Part shown: positions 35,284 through 44,938 of the stretch, one piece after another
Layout of the letters: the number at the start of each line of letters is the position of its first letter
Position numbering within the stretch: position 1 is the first letter of the stretch
From: Vibrio neptunius
Lineage (GTDB): Bacteria; Pseudomonadota; Gammaproteobacteria; Enterobacterales; Vibrionaceae
NCBI GenBank assembly: GCA_019339365.1
Contig: CP079860.1
Coordinates: 1,054,001 to 1,118,000 of the forward strand
Length of the DNA stretch: 64,000 nucleotides
Direction: 5' to 3'
The notes under the pieces: generated by a model
The model's input: the letters and a program-made list of their open reading frames with translations, nothing else
What the model was told of the DNA's origin: nothing
The model's database searches: none
Made by a program: the position numbers and the translations under genes

Positions 35284-36762
35284 CTATCGTTTAGGCGGAA
35301 TCTCGTCTGGAGTGAGATAGCCATCATTATTGCTATCTAATCGGCTGAAATCTTGGGCGAGTTTACCCTTAACCTCATTTCGAGAAAGTTTGCCATCACC
35401 ATTGCGGTCCATCCTAGGGGGTAAACGCCCCGTGGTAGTTGGCATTGTATTCATGTGTTTCGCCTTCATTGAGTTTGTACTTTGTTCTTTGTTCATGAAG
35501 GCCTTAGCACTACGCTGACTCTGGGTAGGGCTTTGTACAAACTCAACGTTACCTCCTGATACACACCTAACCATGTTCTCTACACGCACCGCATCACCCT
35601 GAGGGCCATGACCTGTTGGATACATGTTGGTGCTGCCAGACTTAGGATCGCTTCGTTGAGAACCCGCACCATGAACATCTATCCACTGATTATTCATGTA
35701 TCCCATTGAACGGCCAAATGCGATATAGGCGGCGTTGGCACCATTATGCAAATTTTGGTGAGTGGTACTGCTCCAATAGTTGGCGTAGTCTGCTTGTCCT
35801 GCTTCATTGCTAATCACAGTGGCTTCGAAAATCGGGTCTATTGCTCCAGAATTGGATGTATTGGGAGAACGAGAATAATCAACAATGGACTGCAGCTCTT
35901 TGATGTTCGGCAAGCGCCAATCACTTCGACCTACGAGTGATAAGTTTTGACAGTAACTCAAAGCTTCAGGAAATTTGATATTTTTTCTACTATCACTTTG
36001 TTGCCACAACAGTCCAGTTGCTGTGTCTTCTATCGTTCCGTTTGTATTGTCAGAGAATTGATTTTGTCCATACATTTTATTGCCACGTACCGCCAAAACG
36101 TAGAAAGTCTTTTGGCCACCACGTGGGTTTTCAATCCCATAGCCTTTAATTCGGCCATCAATAAAATTGACACCAAACACCGTCTCATCACCTCGCATCG
36201 TGGTGGAAACGTACTTGGTACTAGAAACAAACTGGCTGTCGATTAAGCGCTCACCTGACTCAGTATCACCTGAGTTCATTGCAAAGTATTGGTGATCAAT
36301 GAAGGGTATAAGATGAACAGTCCCTGATTGTCTGAAACCGCTGGGATCTTGGCCATCGAATAAAATCAAAGAGTATAGTTCCTTGATACTAGGTAAACGC
36401 CAATCGTCGTAACCAGCAAGACGTAACTTGTCTACATACTCAATCGCTTCTTGATAACTGAGCTTATCGTTGGCGTTGATCTTACCATCGTTGTTGATAT
36501 CAGTGGTTGATGACCAAATTAGCCCAGTCACCTTATCCGTGACGGTGCCGTCGATGTTGGCTTGGTATGTGGGATGGTTGCCAACGTATTGTGCGTCCTG
36601 ACCGAAAGTGTCGGCAGAAGAGGTGGGGCAGGTCGAAGACGCTTGTTTAATGTCAAAACATTCTGTTTGGCCTGTATCAACAATAGGGTAGGTCAGGCTG
36701 GCTGAACTAGTCCAAGAGATGCTATAGGCCATCAGGGTGATGACCATGTGATTTATCTTCAT
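35284..36762 (-). CDS. Secreted DUF1566 (Lcl) protein with EF-hand pair
   Basis: 492 residues with a signal peptide (about 1-21). Two Lcl/DUF1566 domains follow (about 75-235 and 240-405), each with the W-R-LP-x-I-K-E-L signature (WRLPSIKELYSL and WRLPNIKELQSI). A Ca-binding-like loop, DINNDGKINAND, lies inside the first. The C-terminus holds two canonical EF-hand loops, DRNGDGKLSRNEV and DSNNDGYLTPDEI. An extracellular or periplasmic calcium-binding protein is likely; DUF1566 proteins include adhesins. It is related in its Lcl domains to the giant lipoprotein at 630. Confidence 0.83.
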   Translation of the reverse strand: MKINHMVITLMAYSISWTSSASLTYPIVDTGQTECFDIKQASSTCPTSSADTFGQDAQYVGNHPTYQANIDGTVTDKVTGLIWSSTTDINNDGKINANDKLSYQEAIEYVDKLRLAGYDDWRLPSIKELYSLILFDGQDPSGFRQSGTVHLIPFIDHQYFAMNSGDTESGERLIDSQFVSSTKYVSTTMRGDETVFGVNFIDGRIKGYGIENPRGGQKTFYVLAVRGNKMYGQNQFSDNTNGTIEDTATGLLWQQSDSRKNIKFPEALSYCQNLSLVGRSDWRLPNIKELQSIVDYSRSPNTSNSGAIDPIFEATVISNEAGQADYANYWSSTTHQNLHNGANAAYIAFGRSMGYMNNQWIDVHGAGSQRSDPKSGSTNMYPTGHGPQGDAVRVENMVRCVSGGNVEFVQSPTQSQRSAKAFMNKEQSTNSMKAKHMNTMPTTTGRLPPRMDRNGDGKLSRNEVKGKLAQDFSRLDSNNDGYLTPDEIPPKR

Positions 36763-36952
36763 GACGTATCCTTGCTCAATGATTCACATGATGAATTTTA
36801 TCGTCAGGTGTGTAAAGGAGAGTAGTGTTCAGGTAAAAAGAACGTAAAGGGCAGAGAGCTTATTGCGTTAGCGCATAGGATGCCGAGGAGAGTAATAAGC
36901 TAACCCTTGTATTGAGTAAACCAAAAATAAGTACGAGGCATGGAAAACCAAT

Positions 36953-36977
36953 AATCCGACGCATTATGCATCGGATT
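36953..36977. terminator. Imperfect palindrome, possible nagB terminator
   Basis: AATCCGA-C-GCAT-T-ATGC-A-TCGGATT forms a stem of 11 pairs with one mismatch, 43 bases past the nagB stop. The tails are AT-rich on both sides but have no clean T run. The rest of 36763-37019 holds no gene. Confidence 0.4.
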
Positions 36978-37019
36978 TATTATCGGTTCGATGGATGTCT
37001 TGAGAACGGGGAAATGGGG

Positions 37020-37820
37020 TCAGAAACCTTTGATGTTTTCTGCTTCAAGCTCAGTGAAGTATTTGACTGTCTTTACTTTCAATTCTTGAGTCGAAGGCTC
37101 GTCGCATACGATCACAGATTTAGGGTGCAGTTGAAGGGCTGAAACCGTCCATAGATGATTGACACTGCCCTCTACAGCGGCCTCTAGCGCTAAGGCTTTA
37201 TTGTGCCCTGTAACGAGGATCATGATTTCTTCTGCGTCAAGTAATGTACCTACACCAATAGTCAGAGCATACTTCGGCACTTGATTGATATCACCATCAA
37301 AAAAGCGTGAGTTTGCGATGCGCGTATCTTCTGTTAGCGTTTTGATTCGAGTGCGAGAAGATAAAGAAGAGGCAGGCTCGTTAAATGCAATGTGCCCATC
37401 GTTACCTACGCCGCCCATAAATAAGTTAATACGGCCGTAAGATTTGATTTTATCTTCATAGCGTTGACATTCGGCTTCATGATCTGTTGCATTGCCATCA
37501 AGCAGGTTGATATTTTCTTGTTGTAAATCAACATGATTGAAGAAATTTTCGTACATGAAAGAGCGATACGACTCAGGGTGATCTGCTGGAATACCAATGT
37601 ATTCATCCATGTTAAACGTCACAACATGTTTAAAACTGACTTCCCCAGCTTTGTAAAGTTCGATAAGCGCCTTGTATGTCGCGAGTGGCGTACCACCAGT
37701 AGGTAAACCGAGTACAAATGGCCGATCAGCGCTTGGCTGAAAGTTGTTAATGCGTTTGGCTATATGTGCCGCAGCCCATTTACCGACCTGTGCGGCTTTG
37801 TTTAACGGGATTAGTCTCAT
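37020..37820 (-). CDS. nagB: Glucosamine-6-phosphate deaminase
   Basis: 266 residues, the same length as the E. coli enzyme. It converts glucosamine 6-phosphate to fructose 6-phosphate and ammonia, the last step in using N-acetylglucosamine from chitin. Catalytic residues fall at the E. coli positions: Asp72 (FNMDEYIG), Asp141, His143 and Glu148 ([11 protein letters not shown]). The phosphate loop is GLPTGGTP (38-45). It stands alone here, away from nagA and nagC. A NagC-like inverted repeat lies 39 bases upstream. Confidence 0.96.
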   Translation of the reverse strand: MRLIPLNKAAQVGKWAAAHIAKRINNFQPSADRPFVLGLPTGGTPLATYKALIELYKAGEVSFKHVVTFNMDEYIGIPADHPESYRSFMYENFFNHVDLQQENINLLDGNATDHEAECQRYEDKIKSYGRINLFMGGVGNDGHIAFNEPASSLSSRTRIKTLTEDTRIANSRFFDGDINQVPKYALTIGVGTLLDAEEIMILVTGHNKALALEAAVEGSVNHLWTVSALQLHPKSVIVCDEPSTQELKVKTVKYFTELEAENIKGF

Positions 37821-37858
37821 TGGTTGCCCCTAGTATTGGAAATATGATGCTTCAAACA

Positions 37859-37878
37859 TTATTTGCATTATAAAATAA
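37859..37878. promoter_or_regulatory. Possible NagC operator upstream of nagB
   Basis: TTATTT and AAATAA form an inverted repeat around GCATTATA, similar to the AT-rich NagC/Mlc operator. It is 39 bases upstream of nagB. The 348-base gap 37821-38168 otherwise shows only AT-rich sequence and the promoters it must hold. Confidence 0.4.
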
Positions 37879-38168
37879 GTTTGTTGGCACAGCTATTGTT
37901 TTTGATCTTTTTCACTTTTCTTTTCGTTTTAGTGAATGTAGAGCCTATTTTTTCCTACAATTTTCTAAGTGCTGTTATATAAATTTAAGTTAAAAATTAA
38001 GCATGTAAATGTGTACTCCTGTGGCAGGATTTGTATTTTATTCATCAACGAATCATTGGAGTGAGGTACAATTAGGTAAAGACGGTATAAATTCTCAACT
38101 TTTGTTGTGGCTGGCCGACAAGAATTTCATACGACAAAACGCCAGTCGAAGGTGAAAATAAGATATAG

Positions 38169-39320
38169 ATGAATGTTATAGGTATCGCCATTGGGGCAAC
38201 CGGTTTGTTATTGCTTGGCATGTTCATTTGGATGCTTGCACTTCAGTTGCGAAAGAAAAGGCTGGAGCAAGAGCGCAAAGAGCGTGAGATCGCTTACCGA
38301 AAAGCAATGGAAAAAAATCGCAAGCAAGAACATGAAGATCGGATTCATAAGGCCGAAAGCGGCCACATCCCGACCATATTGTTTTTGGCAAAAGAAGCTG
38401 AACGTTCAAGATTGAAAGAAGCACTGTATTGGTACGACAAAGCGGCTCGGCTGGACAGCGTTACTGGCATGTACGGTGTCGTACGTATCAGCAACAAGAT
38501 GAACCAGGACTTGGTGCTGAAAGAAGAAGCTAAATTTTGGCAGATATGCATTTCTGCCATGGAAGGCAGTGTCCCTCATAAATTTGAAATGGCGATGGCG
38601 TTCTTCTTCGGTCGCGGTACGGACGAAAATATTGGCAAAGCGATACAGATATTAAAACAGGCAGCTGAACAGAATCATATCGACGCCCTGATATTTCTGG
38701 GTGACTGGTATGCATCATCACATAACCCTGACCCTAAACCACGTCTTTCTACCGAATATTATCACAAGGCAGCTGCGCTCCGGAGCAATGAAGGGCGCAT
38801 GAAACTCGGGCTTAACTACATTCACGGTATTGGTGTCGCTGCTGATCATGCCAAAGGGTGCTACTGGCTAGAACGCGCCGCGGAAAAAGGGCATAGCGAT
38901 GCTATGTATAATGCTGGGGAAGCCTGGATGAACCACAGGCCTAACGGTAATGCGATTGCTTATATCTGGCTGTTTCTGGCCGGCCATTTCGGCCATGAAC
39001 CTGCTAGGGTACTGCGTGATCAGGTAGCATTGAATATTGGTGTTGATACGGTTGTGGGTTTGCAATCCTTATCTAAACCGATCTTAAAGAAGATCAAGGA
39101 TAAAAAAGTCAGTAAACATTCTGTGATCAAAGCTCTAAACAAGTTGTATAAGCGTAACATCCCCCTTGAAGAGAAAGAGGCACTTGGCAACCAGGTCACA
39201 GAGGAGATCGAATTAGATTTGTTACAAGAGCCGCTTACTTCCTCAGATGATGTCAGTGAAGTTCAGCCTGACATCAATGAGAAACTCGACTTTTCTCAAT
39301 CCAATATCGATAAAGCATGA
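38169..39320 (+). CDS. Membrane-anchored Sel1-repeat protein
   Basis: 383 residues. One N-terminal membrane helix (about 4-26) is followed by a charged coiled coil (about 28-65) and a series of Sel1-like repeats (about 66-290), for example AMAFFFGRGTDENIGKAIQI and LGLNYIHGIGVAADHAKGCY. The C-terminus is acidic. Sel1 proteins usually scaffold protein complexes. Neighbours do not suggest a partner. No ribosome-binding site better than AAGATA is seen before the ATG. Confidence 0.82.
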   Translation: MNVIGIAIGATGLLLLGMFIWMLALQLRKKRLEQERKEREIAYRKAMEKNRKQEHEDRIHKAESGHIPTILFLAKEAERSRLKEALYWYDKAARLDSVTGMYGVVRISNKMNQDLVLKEEAKFWQICISAMEGSVPHKFEMAMAFFFGRGTDENIGKAIQILKQAAEQNHIDALIFLGDWYASSHNPDPKPRLSTEYYHKAAALRSNEGRMKLGLNYIHGIGVAADHAKGCYWLERAAEKGHSDAMYNAGEAWMNHRPNGNAIAYIWLFLAGHFGHEPARVLRDQVALNIGVDTVVGLQSLSKPILKKIKDKKVSKHSVIKALNKLYKRNIPLEEKEALGNQVTEEIELDLLQEPLTSSDDVSEVQPDINEKLDFSQSNIDKA

Positions 39321-39324
39321 GATG

Positions 39325-39354
39325 AGCCCCTCAATTAAATAGGGGCTTTGTTTG
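39325..39354 (+). terminator. Terminator after the Sel1-repeat gene
   Basis: AGCCCCT pairs with AGGGGCT across nine bases, followed by TTGTTTGT. Confidence 0.8.
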
Positions 39355-39613
39355 TATTGCTTCATCTTCTCTGCCCACTGTTCTGTAATGGTGAGAGTGA
39401 GGCCGTTATTTCTGTTGTAAGGTGATGAGTCCAATCAAATACGCTCAGGCTTACCTCACAAGCAGGCTTTCAAATCATGGTGACAATCCTGAAACCCACA
39501 TAGGCAATGCTTGAATTGATAAAGTGGCCATTTTCGGAAATGTAACACATTTAATGATTGATTCTGCTTAACTATTGATTCACATTAGGCGCAAAAAATA
39601 AGAGGGATAAACC

Positions 39614-40510
39614 ATGTCTACCGCTAGTTTTCTGCGCCTAATCTGTCTCGCTGCAATTTGGGGAGGCTCTTTTCTGTTTATGAAGATTGCTGCCAATACG
39701 TTTGGGCCAGCGTATTTGATTGAGTTCAGAGTGGGTTTTGCCGCGATCAGCTTGTTTTTAGTCTCTCTTTATCTGCGCAAGAAATTAGCCTTCCGAAATC
39801 ACTTCTCACATTTTATGATCATCGGCTTGTTTAATACGGCATTACCTTTCTTATTGTTTGCTTACGCGGCTCAAACACTCAATGCGTCGACCTTGTCCGT
39901 TCTCAACTCAACAGCGGCGATATGGGGGGCGTTGATAGGGGTGTTCTGGCATAAATCCACTCTCAGCGGCAAAGCGATTTTTGGTATGCTGCTTGGTGTC
40001 AGTGGTGTTGTGGTGCTTGTTGGTTGGGACGCGGTGAACATCGGTGTGAGTGCAGCCCTGCCCATTGGCGCTGGTATTATGGCCGCTTGCTGCTATGGCA
40101 TTGCGACCAACTATACCAAGACAGCCCCTAAAGTGGCTTCATTTGAAAATGCGCATGGAAACATGTGGGCGGCTGTTCTATGGATATTACCTTTACTTCC
40201 ATTTGTTCCGATGCAAGGTGAACCAAGCACCCGTGAAATGCTCGCTGTGGTTGCACTCGGTGTCATCTGTACAGGCGTGGCTTATCTGCTCTACTTCCGG
40301 CTAGTTGCTGATGAGGGCGCCGCGTCTGCACTGTCGGTAACCTTTCTGATCCCAGTGTTTGGCATTATGTGGGGAGCCTTGATCCTTGATGAGCCAATAG
40401 GCATTAATACTTTTGCTGGAACCCTACTTGTGCTGTCCGGTACTATGTTAGTCACGGGGTTCTCTCCTACCCAGCTGCTGAAGAAATCACGTGTTGCTGA
40501 GCAGGCTTAG
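39614..40510 (+). CDS. EamA-family (DMT) transporter
   Basis: 298 residues with ten predicted membrane helices in two EamA halves (about 5-140 and 147-285). Typical features are AAIWGGSFLFMKIAA near the N-terminus and LIPVFGIMWGALILDEPI in the second half. Probably a drug/metabolite exporter in the inner membrane; substrate unknown. AGAGGGA precedes the ATG. Ends 5 bases before the stop of a convergent GNAT gene. Confidence 0.9.
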   Translation: MSTASFLRLICLAAIWGGSFLFMKIAANTFGPAYLIEFRVGFAAISLFLVSLYLRKKLAFRNHFSHFMIIGLFNTALPFLLFAYAAQTLNASTLSVLNSTAAIWGALIGVFWHKSTLSGKAIFGMLLGVSGVVVLVGWDAVNIGVSAALPIGAGIMAACCYGIATNYTKTAPKVASFENAHGNMWAAVLWILPLLPFVPMQGEPSTREMLAVVALGVICTGVAYLLYFRLVADEGAASALSVTFLIPVFGIMWGALILDEPIGINTFAGTLLVLSGTMLVTGFSPTQLLKKSRVAEQA

Positions 40511-40515
40511 AGCGT

Positions 40516-40977
40516 CTATTTGTTTAGATCGAGAGTCATAAAATGACTGTTTGGGTCCGGTTGGTAGTCAGCAAAAGGTGAACAGTATTCAAAGCCAAAT
40601 TTCTTATACAGTTCTCTGGCAGGTTTAAAGAAGGACATCGATCCAGTCTCTAAACTGATTTGCTGATAACCTCTCAGTTTTGCTTGTTCAATGACGTAGC
40701 TGAGCAGAGATGAGGCAACGCCCTGATTTCGCACGCTAGGTGTTGTCCTCATTGATTTCAACTCAGCATGTGACTCGGAAAGCTCTTTAATGGCGATACA
40801 ACCCAAGAGCTGCCCTGCTTTCCAGCCAGTCCAAAAAGTGACGTCAGGCGCTTTTAAGGCGGATGTATCCAGAGCGTGAACACTTTCTGGTGGAGAGGTC
40901 GCGTTCATATCCGCCAAGTGTTCTTGGAGCAATTGGGTAACATCAGGGTGGTCTAATTCGTTGACTGTTATCTTCAT
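40516..40977 (-). CDS. GNAT-family N-acetyltransferase
   Basis: 153 residues from ATG 40977 (AAGGA 7 bases upstream); the frame is open further to 41034. The acetyl-CoA loop is RNQGVASSLL (motif A, Q/RxxGxG/A), preceded by ELKSMRTTPS. The last third (FFKPARELYKKFGFEYC) is the usual GNAT end. It resembles the YhbS/PhnO-like small acetyltransferases; the acceptor is unknown. Confidence 0.87.
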   Translation of the reverse strand: MKITVNELDHPDVTQLLQEHLADMNATSPPESVHALDTSALKAPDVTFWTGWKAGQLLGCIAIKELSESHAELKSMRTTPSVRNQGVASSLLSYVIEQAKLRGYQQISLETGSMSFFKPARELYKKFGFEYCSPFADYQPDPNSHFMTLDLNK

Positions 40978-41255
40978 CCCTTTTCCTTGTTGATGGTGTA
41001 GAAATAATCTACATCTTCCGTAGAAATTTCTCAATCATCGCTAATCAATCAGTTGCTTAAATGTTGCGGATGTAACGAGCTGTTGCGGAACCTTATATCG
41101 TATAAGTAAGGGTTAGATCCCATAAATGACATTTCATTAGTATTACATTTCATTGTTACTTGATTCATGTCTCATAAATAACTCTTATAGGCCGATATTT
41201 TTACATAACTAACATTCCGCATAGGGAGTTCTCGGTTAGGAGAGGCAGGGGTTGC

Positions 41256-42686
41256 ATGAAAGAAGTAGAATTTAGAACGATAGATAAGCTTTTTATTAAA
41301 ATGTCTATCAATGACAAGATGTGGGTAATTTTGGCGATTTTTCTTGTTGCTGTTGGCAGCATCGCTGGTGGAAATTATTACTCTACAATCGAACAAATTG
41401 AGAAAACAGCGATTTATGCCGCGAGTCATCAACTTGATGGGATGCTGAGTACGGGTACAGAAGCGTCAATAGCCGGCCAAGCCAATATTGTTAAGGTGTC
41501 AAGCGTCAGTAAGCCTGCCTACAACAACGGCATTGTGACCGTGTCTCAAACTGGTAAGGATGGCAATGTCTACCAACTGACCTTAAACAACCAGTCTCAT
41601 GATCAGCATGCACGATCTCAAGCCCTATCCAGTTTCTTCTTTAGTTTTGTTTGGGTGATTCCTTTTGCGGTATTTTGCTACTGGGTTGCGACGTTTATTG
41701 GTGGTGCGTTGTGGGTGCTTTACACCACGACTCAAAAGATTGGTGAAGGTGATCTGACTTCACGTTTGGGTTTTCATCCGGGACGAGATGAGTTTGGTAC
41801 TATTGGCTGTGCACTTGATAAAGCAATGGATACGTTAACCGACTTAGTCAACAACGTTAAGGTCAATGCCAACACATTAAGTGAAACCTCGGCTTCATTC
41901 GAACAGGAGATGAAGTTGAGTGAGTCTCAGATCAGCAACCAATACGGCTCCTTAGATTCTGTGGCCACAGCAATGGAACAAATGACCGCTTCCGCGAAAG
42001 AAGTGTCCAACATTTCACAGCAAGCAATGGGGCAAACTGAGCAGGACTCACAGCACATTGATGGCAGTCACAAGCGTGTTCAGTCTGCGATCAACGAAAT
42101 AGACAAACTGTCGAGTTACATTGAGCAGGCTTCGAGCTCCGTTGCCACTTTGAATGACAACACAACGCAAATAAATGAAGTGATCACGACGATCAATGCC
42201 ATTTCAGAGCAAACGAATCTATTAGCACTCAATGCCGCGATTGAAGCGGCGCGAGCGGGTGAGCAAGGCCGCGGGTTTGCAGTGGTAGCGGATGAGGTTC
42301 GTACCCTAGCTAGCCGTACTCAAGCGGCGACCGTTGAAATTCAGTCAATGATTGAAAAGTTGCAGGCTGAAAGTCAAAACATTGCCTCTATTACTCAACA
42401 GACTGTCGAGCAAGCTCGCACAAGTAGTGACTTGATTGAAGATATTGGCAATGATGTTCAATCTATTTCCGAATCGGCGCGCGGTATTATGGACATGAGT
42501 ATTCAGATCTCTACCTCAGCGGAAGAGCAGAGTGCGGTGGCCAATGACATTGCGTCTGAGCTGAGTGACATCCGCACTCAGTCGAATACCATCCGTAGTG
42601 TGGCAGAAAAGTCTTCTCAAGGGGTGGCAAACCTGACTAAAGCGTCGCTATCTCTCGCTGACATTCTTAAGCAGTATCGTACCTAA
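41256..42686 (+). CDS. Methyl-accepting chemotaxis protein
   Basis: 476 residues. First membrane helix at about 27-47, a small periplasmic domain (about 48-125), second helix at about 126-155, HAMP (about 156-210), then the signalling coiled coil with the conserved hairpin [20 protein letters not shown] followed by [12 protein letters not shown]. The periplasmic part is only about 80 residues, shorter than in most chemoreceptors, so it may sense through a small or partner-bound domain. Start at 41256 has AGGGG upstream; ATG 41301 is an alternative. Confidence 0.92.
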   Translation: MKEVEFRTIDKLFIKMSINDKMWVILAIFLVAVGSIAGGNYYSTIEQIEKTAIYAASHQLDGMLSTGTEASIAGQANIVKVSSVSKPAYNNGIVTVSQTGKDGNVYQLTLNNQSHDQHARSQALSSFFFSFVWVIPFAVFCYWVATFIGGALWVLYTTTQKIGEGDLTSRLGFHPGRDEFGTIGCALDKAMDTLTDLVNNVKVNANTLSETSASFEQEMKLSESQISNQYGSLDSVATAMEQMTASAKEVSNISQQAMGQTEQDSQHIDGSHKRVQSAINEIDKLSSYIEQASSSVATLNDNTTQINEVITTINAISEQTNLLALNAAIEAARAGEQGRGFAVVADEVRTLASRTQAATVEIQSMIEKLQAESQNIASITQQTVEQARTSSDLIEDIGNDVQSISESARGIMDMSIQISTSAEEQSAVANDIASELSDIRTQSNTIRSVAEKSSQGVANLTKASLSLADILKQYRT

Positions 42687-42700
42687 GGTTCGTTATACAG

Positions 42701-42742
42701 AAAAAAGGCTTGGTGGATTGAACTCATCCCCAAGCCTTTTTT
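42701..42742. terminator. Bidirectional terminator
   Basis: AAAAAAGGCTTGG pairs perfectly with CCAAGCCTTTTTT across a 16-base loop, between convergent chemoreceptor and PilZ genes. Confidence 0.88.
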
Positions 42743-42756
42743 GTATTAATTGGGCG

Positions 42757-43494
42757 CTAACGCAGCGTCAGTTTGGAACCATCGAATTTTAGGTTTGCCA
42801 ATAAGTGTTTGGCATTGATCGTTCCAGCTTCATCAAACTGGACACCGTAGCGAGCGTAATGCAGTGAGCTTTGCAGATTACATATCTTGCCGAACAAAGG
42901 CTCGAATTGATTCGATTTGCCCGTACTGGATTTGATTTCTAAAGCAATCTCATCGCCAACCTGAAACGCGCGACTTAGCGGTGCTGTGATAAAACGGCAA
43001 CCACTTTTCGATAGGTCACGGATCTGACAGTCGAGTTTATGCGTTGAGGCATTGACACGAGCGTCAAGATTGACGTCATAACGAGGCTCTTTACGTAACT
43101 GGGTGACCTGCATGGTATGAGGGATAGTTAATGCGACCATGGGGATAGGTTCCGTAAGCACATGCTCAATCTGACTCCTAAAGTGAACAATCGCGCCTTC
43201 GCCCCGATGGGAGATAGCACGTACTGCCGTCCAAAAGCCCGATTGGAAAAAGAAGTCCAAATCGTCATCAGAAATTTTAGGTAATTCGGCTAGAACAAGG
43301 TTTACAGAGTGAGTACCTATAAAGGTAGATTTACACCGGAATGTGGTTCCAACTGGTGTGGTAATGCCCATGGTAAGCTCACCTCCATGTTCAAGCATGG
43401 CCAGAGCATCAGTGCTAGTAAGGGTTGACACACTCCTTTCTTTTGCAGCAACGGGAGAAGATTTGTCTTGGTTGGCAACTGCTTGAGTATTCAT
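42757..43494 (-). CDS. PilZ-domain c-di-GMP-binding protein
   Basis: 245 residues with the same layout as the protein at 34468: polar N-terminus, YcgR-like domain (about 30-130), PilZ domain (about 133-240). The binding motifs RKEPR (RxxxR) and DLSKSG (DxSxxG) are intact. It is likely to bind c-di-GMP and act on motility; it is encoded convergently with a chemoreceptor gene, which fits such a role but does not prove it. Confidence 0.88.
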   Translation of the reverse strand: MNTQAVANQDKSSPVAAKERSVSTLTSTDALAMLEHGGELTMGITTPVGTTFRCKSTFIGTHSVNLVLAELPKISDDDLDFFFQSGFWTAVRAISHRGEGAIVHFRSQIEHVLTEPIPMVALTIPHTMQVTQLRKEPRYDVNLDARVNASTHKLDCQIRDLSKSGCRFITAPLSRAFQVGDEIALEIKSSTGKSNQFEPLFGKICNLQSSLHYARYGVQFDEAGTINAKHLLANLKFDGSKLTLR

Positions 43495-43660
43495 CTAGCC
43501 TCCATTTATCCTGCCTATTCTTATTTTTACTGCAGGTTTTATTTTTTCTTCAAGAAGTGAGTGTTGTTTCTCAAACTGTTAAACTTCTTATATATCGTTA
43601 TAGTTTTTAATATCAACATAGCAAATAATTTCGACGCATGTATCGCTTTTAGAGGTCAAT

Positions 43661-43948
43661 ATGTCACATAAGTTAACATTTGATAGCGCTAGCTCTCTTT
43701 TTCGCGTTCATTTAGAAGCGGATTATGAGGGTGTTTTGAGGTTTAATGTGCAAGGTGATGTCTATGTCATCATTTCTACAAAGGTACCTGAAGAGCTCAA
43801 AGGTAAAGGCTATGGCAAGGTAATGATGGAAACCATTCTGCCTGAGATTGAGCGTCAAGGAGTGACAATTAGGCCAGAATGCTCTTATGTTGTGCATTAT
43901 TTGTCACGGCACCCTGAGTGGTCTCACCTGCTTGCTGACCCCTCATGA
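43661..43948 (+). CDS. Small GNAT-like (YjdJ-type) acetyltransferase
   Basis: 95 residues, the short GNAT fold of the YjdJ/Gcn5-related group. Acetyl-CoA loop is ELKGKGYGKVMME (about 44-56), and it ends with the family pattern C-S-Y-V-x-x-Y-L-x-x-H-P-E-W. Such proteins may act in acetylation of unknown small substrates. It overlaps the following phosphotransferase gene by four bases (ATGA), so the two are co-translated. Confidence 0.85.
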   Translation: MSHKLTFDSASSLFRVHLEADYEGVLRFNVQGDVYVIISTKVPEELKGKGYGKVMMETILPEIERQGVTIRPECSYVVHYLSRHPEWSHLLADPS

Positions 43949-44919
43949 TACAACACCCTATTTATCAGAGTTTATGCCTAAGATTAGGGCTCGGTACATT
44001 GCACCGAGTAGAGGTTTTACAACCTTTGTGGGGCGGTTATGGAGAGCTGGTCAGAGTACATCTTGATCAAACGAGCATTGTGATAAAGCATATTCAGTTG
44101 CCTCAACCTTCCCATCACCCTAGAGGTTGGAATACTGCTCTCTCCCATCAGCGTAAACTGAAATCCTATCAGGTTGAGCTGCATTGGTATCAGAACTTTG
44201 CGCAAGCAGCCCATTGTCAATGTCCCCAACCTAAGCCCATTCTTGTTGAGCAGCAAGACACAGAACTCCTTTTAGTGATGGAAGATTTACATCAATTGGG
44301 TTTTACCGAAACGCATCAGTGTGCACAGCCGATGCAGATGGAGTCGGTATTAAAGTGGCTTGCTTGGTTTCATGCATCGCATATCGGAGAAAGGGGAGCA
44401 GGCTTGTGGGAGTTCGGCAGCTATTGGCACTTGGATACTAGGCCAGATGAACTGGAAGTGTTGGACGACCACGTATTAAAGCAAGCCGCGGCCCGCATGG
44501 ACCAAGTCCTTCGCCAAGCTCCGTACCAGACGTTGATCCATGGTGATGCCAAGCTGGCGAATTTCTGTTTCACGCCTGCTGGTGAAGCTGCTGCAGTAGA
44601 CTTTCAGTATGTAGGGCGAGGCTGTGCGATGAAAGACGTCGCTCTCTTTATGAGTAGTGCGGTTGAGCCGGAACAGTGCGATGAAATGGAAAGCTGGATT
44701 CTGGATACCTATTTTTCCCACCTTAAACTGGCACTCAACAAATTACACCCTGACATTGATGCCAACGATGTCGAGCAAAGCTGGCGGCCGCTTTTTGCGA
44801 TTGCATGGGCGGATTTTCATCGTTTCTTAAAAGGCTGGAGCCCGAATCATTGGAAAATAAACGCTTATACTGAAGCGTTAACACATCGTGCTCTTGAGTT
44901 ATTAAAGGCTTACCCGTGA
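43945..44919 (+). CDS. APH/choline-kinase-like phosphotransferase
   Basis: 324 residues with a kinase-like fold. Catalytic loop HGDAKLANFCF (Asp in HGD, then Asn) and the metal-binding VDFQYVG replace the DFG of protein kinases. The N-lobe has the Gly-rich GGYGELVRVH and a Lys in IVIKHI. The EcKinase/aminoglycoside-phosphotransferase-like group includes many of unknown substrate. Coupled to the small GNAT gene before it. The stop lies within the terminator stem. Confidence 0.85.
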   Translation: MIQHPIYQSLCLRLGLGTLHRVEVLQPLWGGYGELVRVHLDQTSIVIKHIQLPQPSHHPRGWNTALSHQRKLKSYQVELHWYQNFAQAAHCQCPQPKPILVEQQDTELLLVMEDLHQLGFTETHQCAQPMQMESVLKWLAWFHASHIGERGAGLWEFGSYWHLDTRPDELEVLDDHVLKQAAARMDQVLRQAPYQTLIHGDAKLANFCFTPAGEAAAVDFQYVGRGCAMKDVALFMSSAVEPEQCDEMESWILDTYFSHLKLALNKLHPDIDANDVEQSWRPLFAIAWADFHRFLKGWSPNHWKINAYTEALTHRALELLKAYP

Positions 44920-44932
44920 GGTAAGCCTTTTG
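44904..44932. terminator. Bidirectional terminator
   Basis: AAAGGCTTACC pairs perfectly with GGTAAGCCTTT around CGTGA; it contains the stop of the phosphotransferase gene and faces the end of the convergent GNAT gene. Confidence 0.88.
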
Positions 44933-44938
44933 CATGAT

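Noticed and set aside
36912..37142. Plus-strand frame across the nagB 3' end
   Set aside because: Mostly antisense to nagB, no ribosome-binding site, composition unlike a protein.
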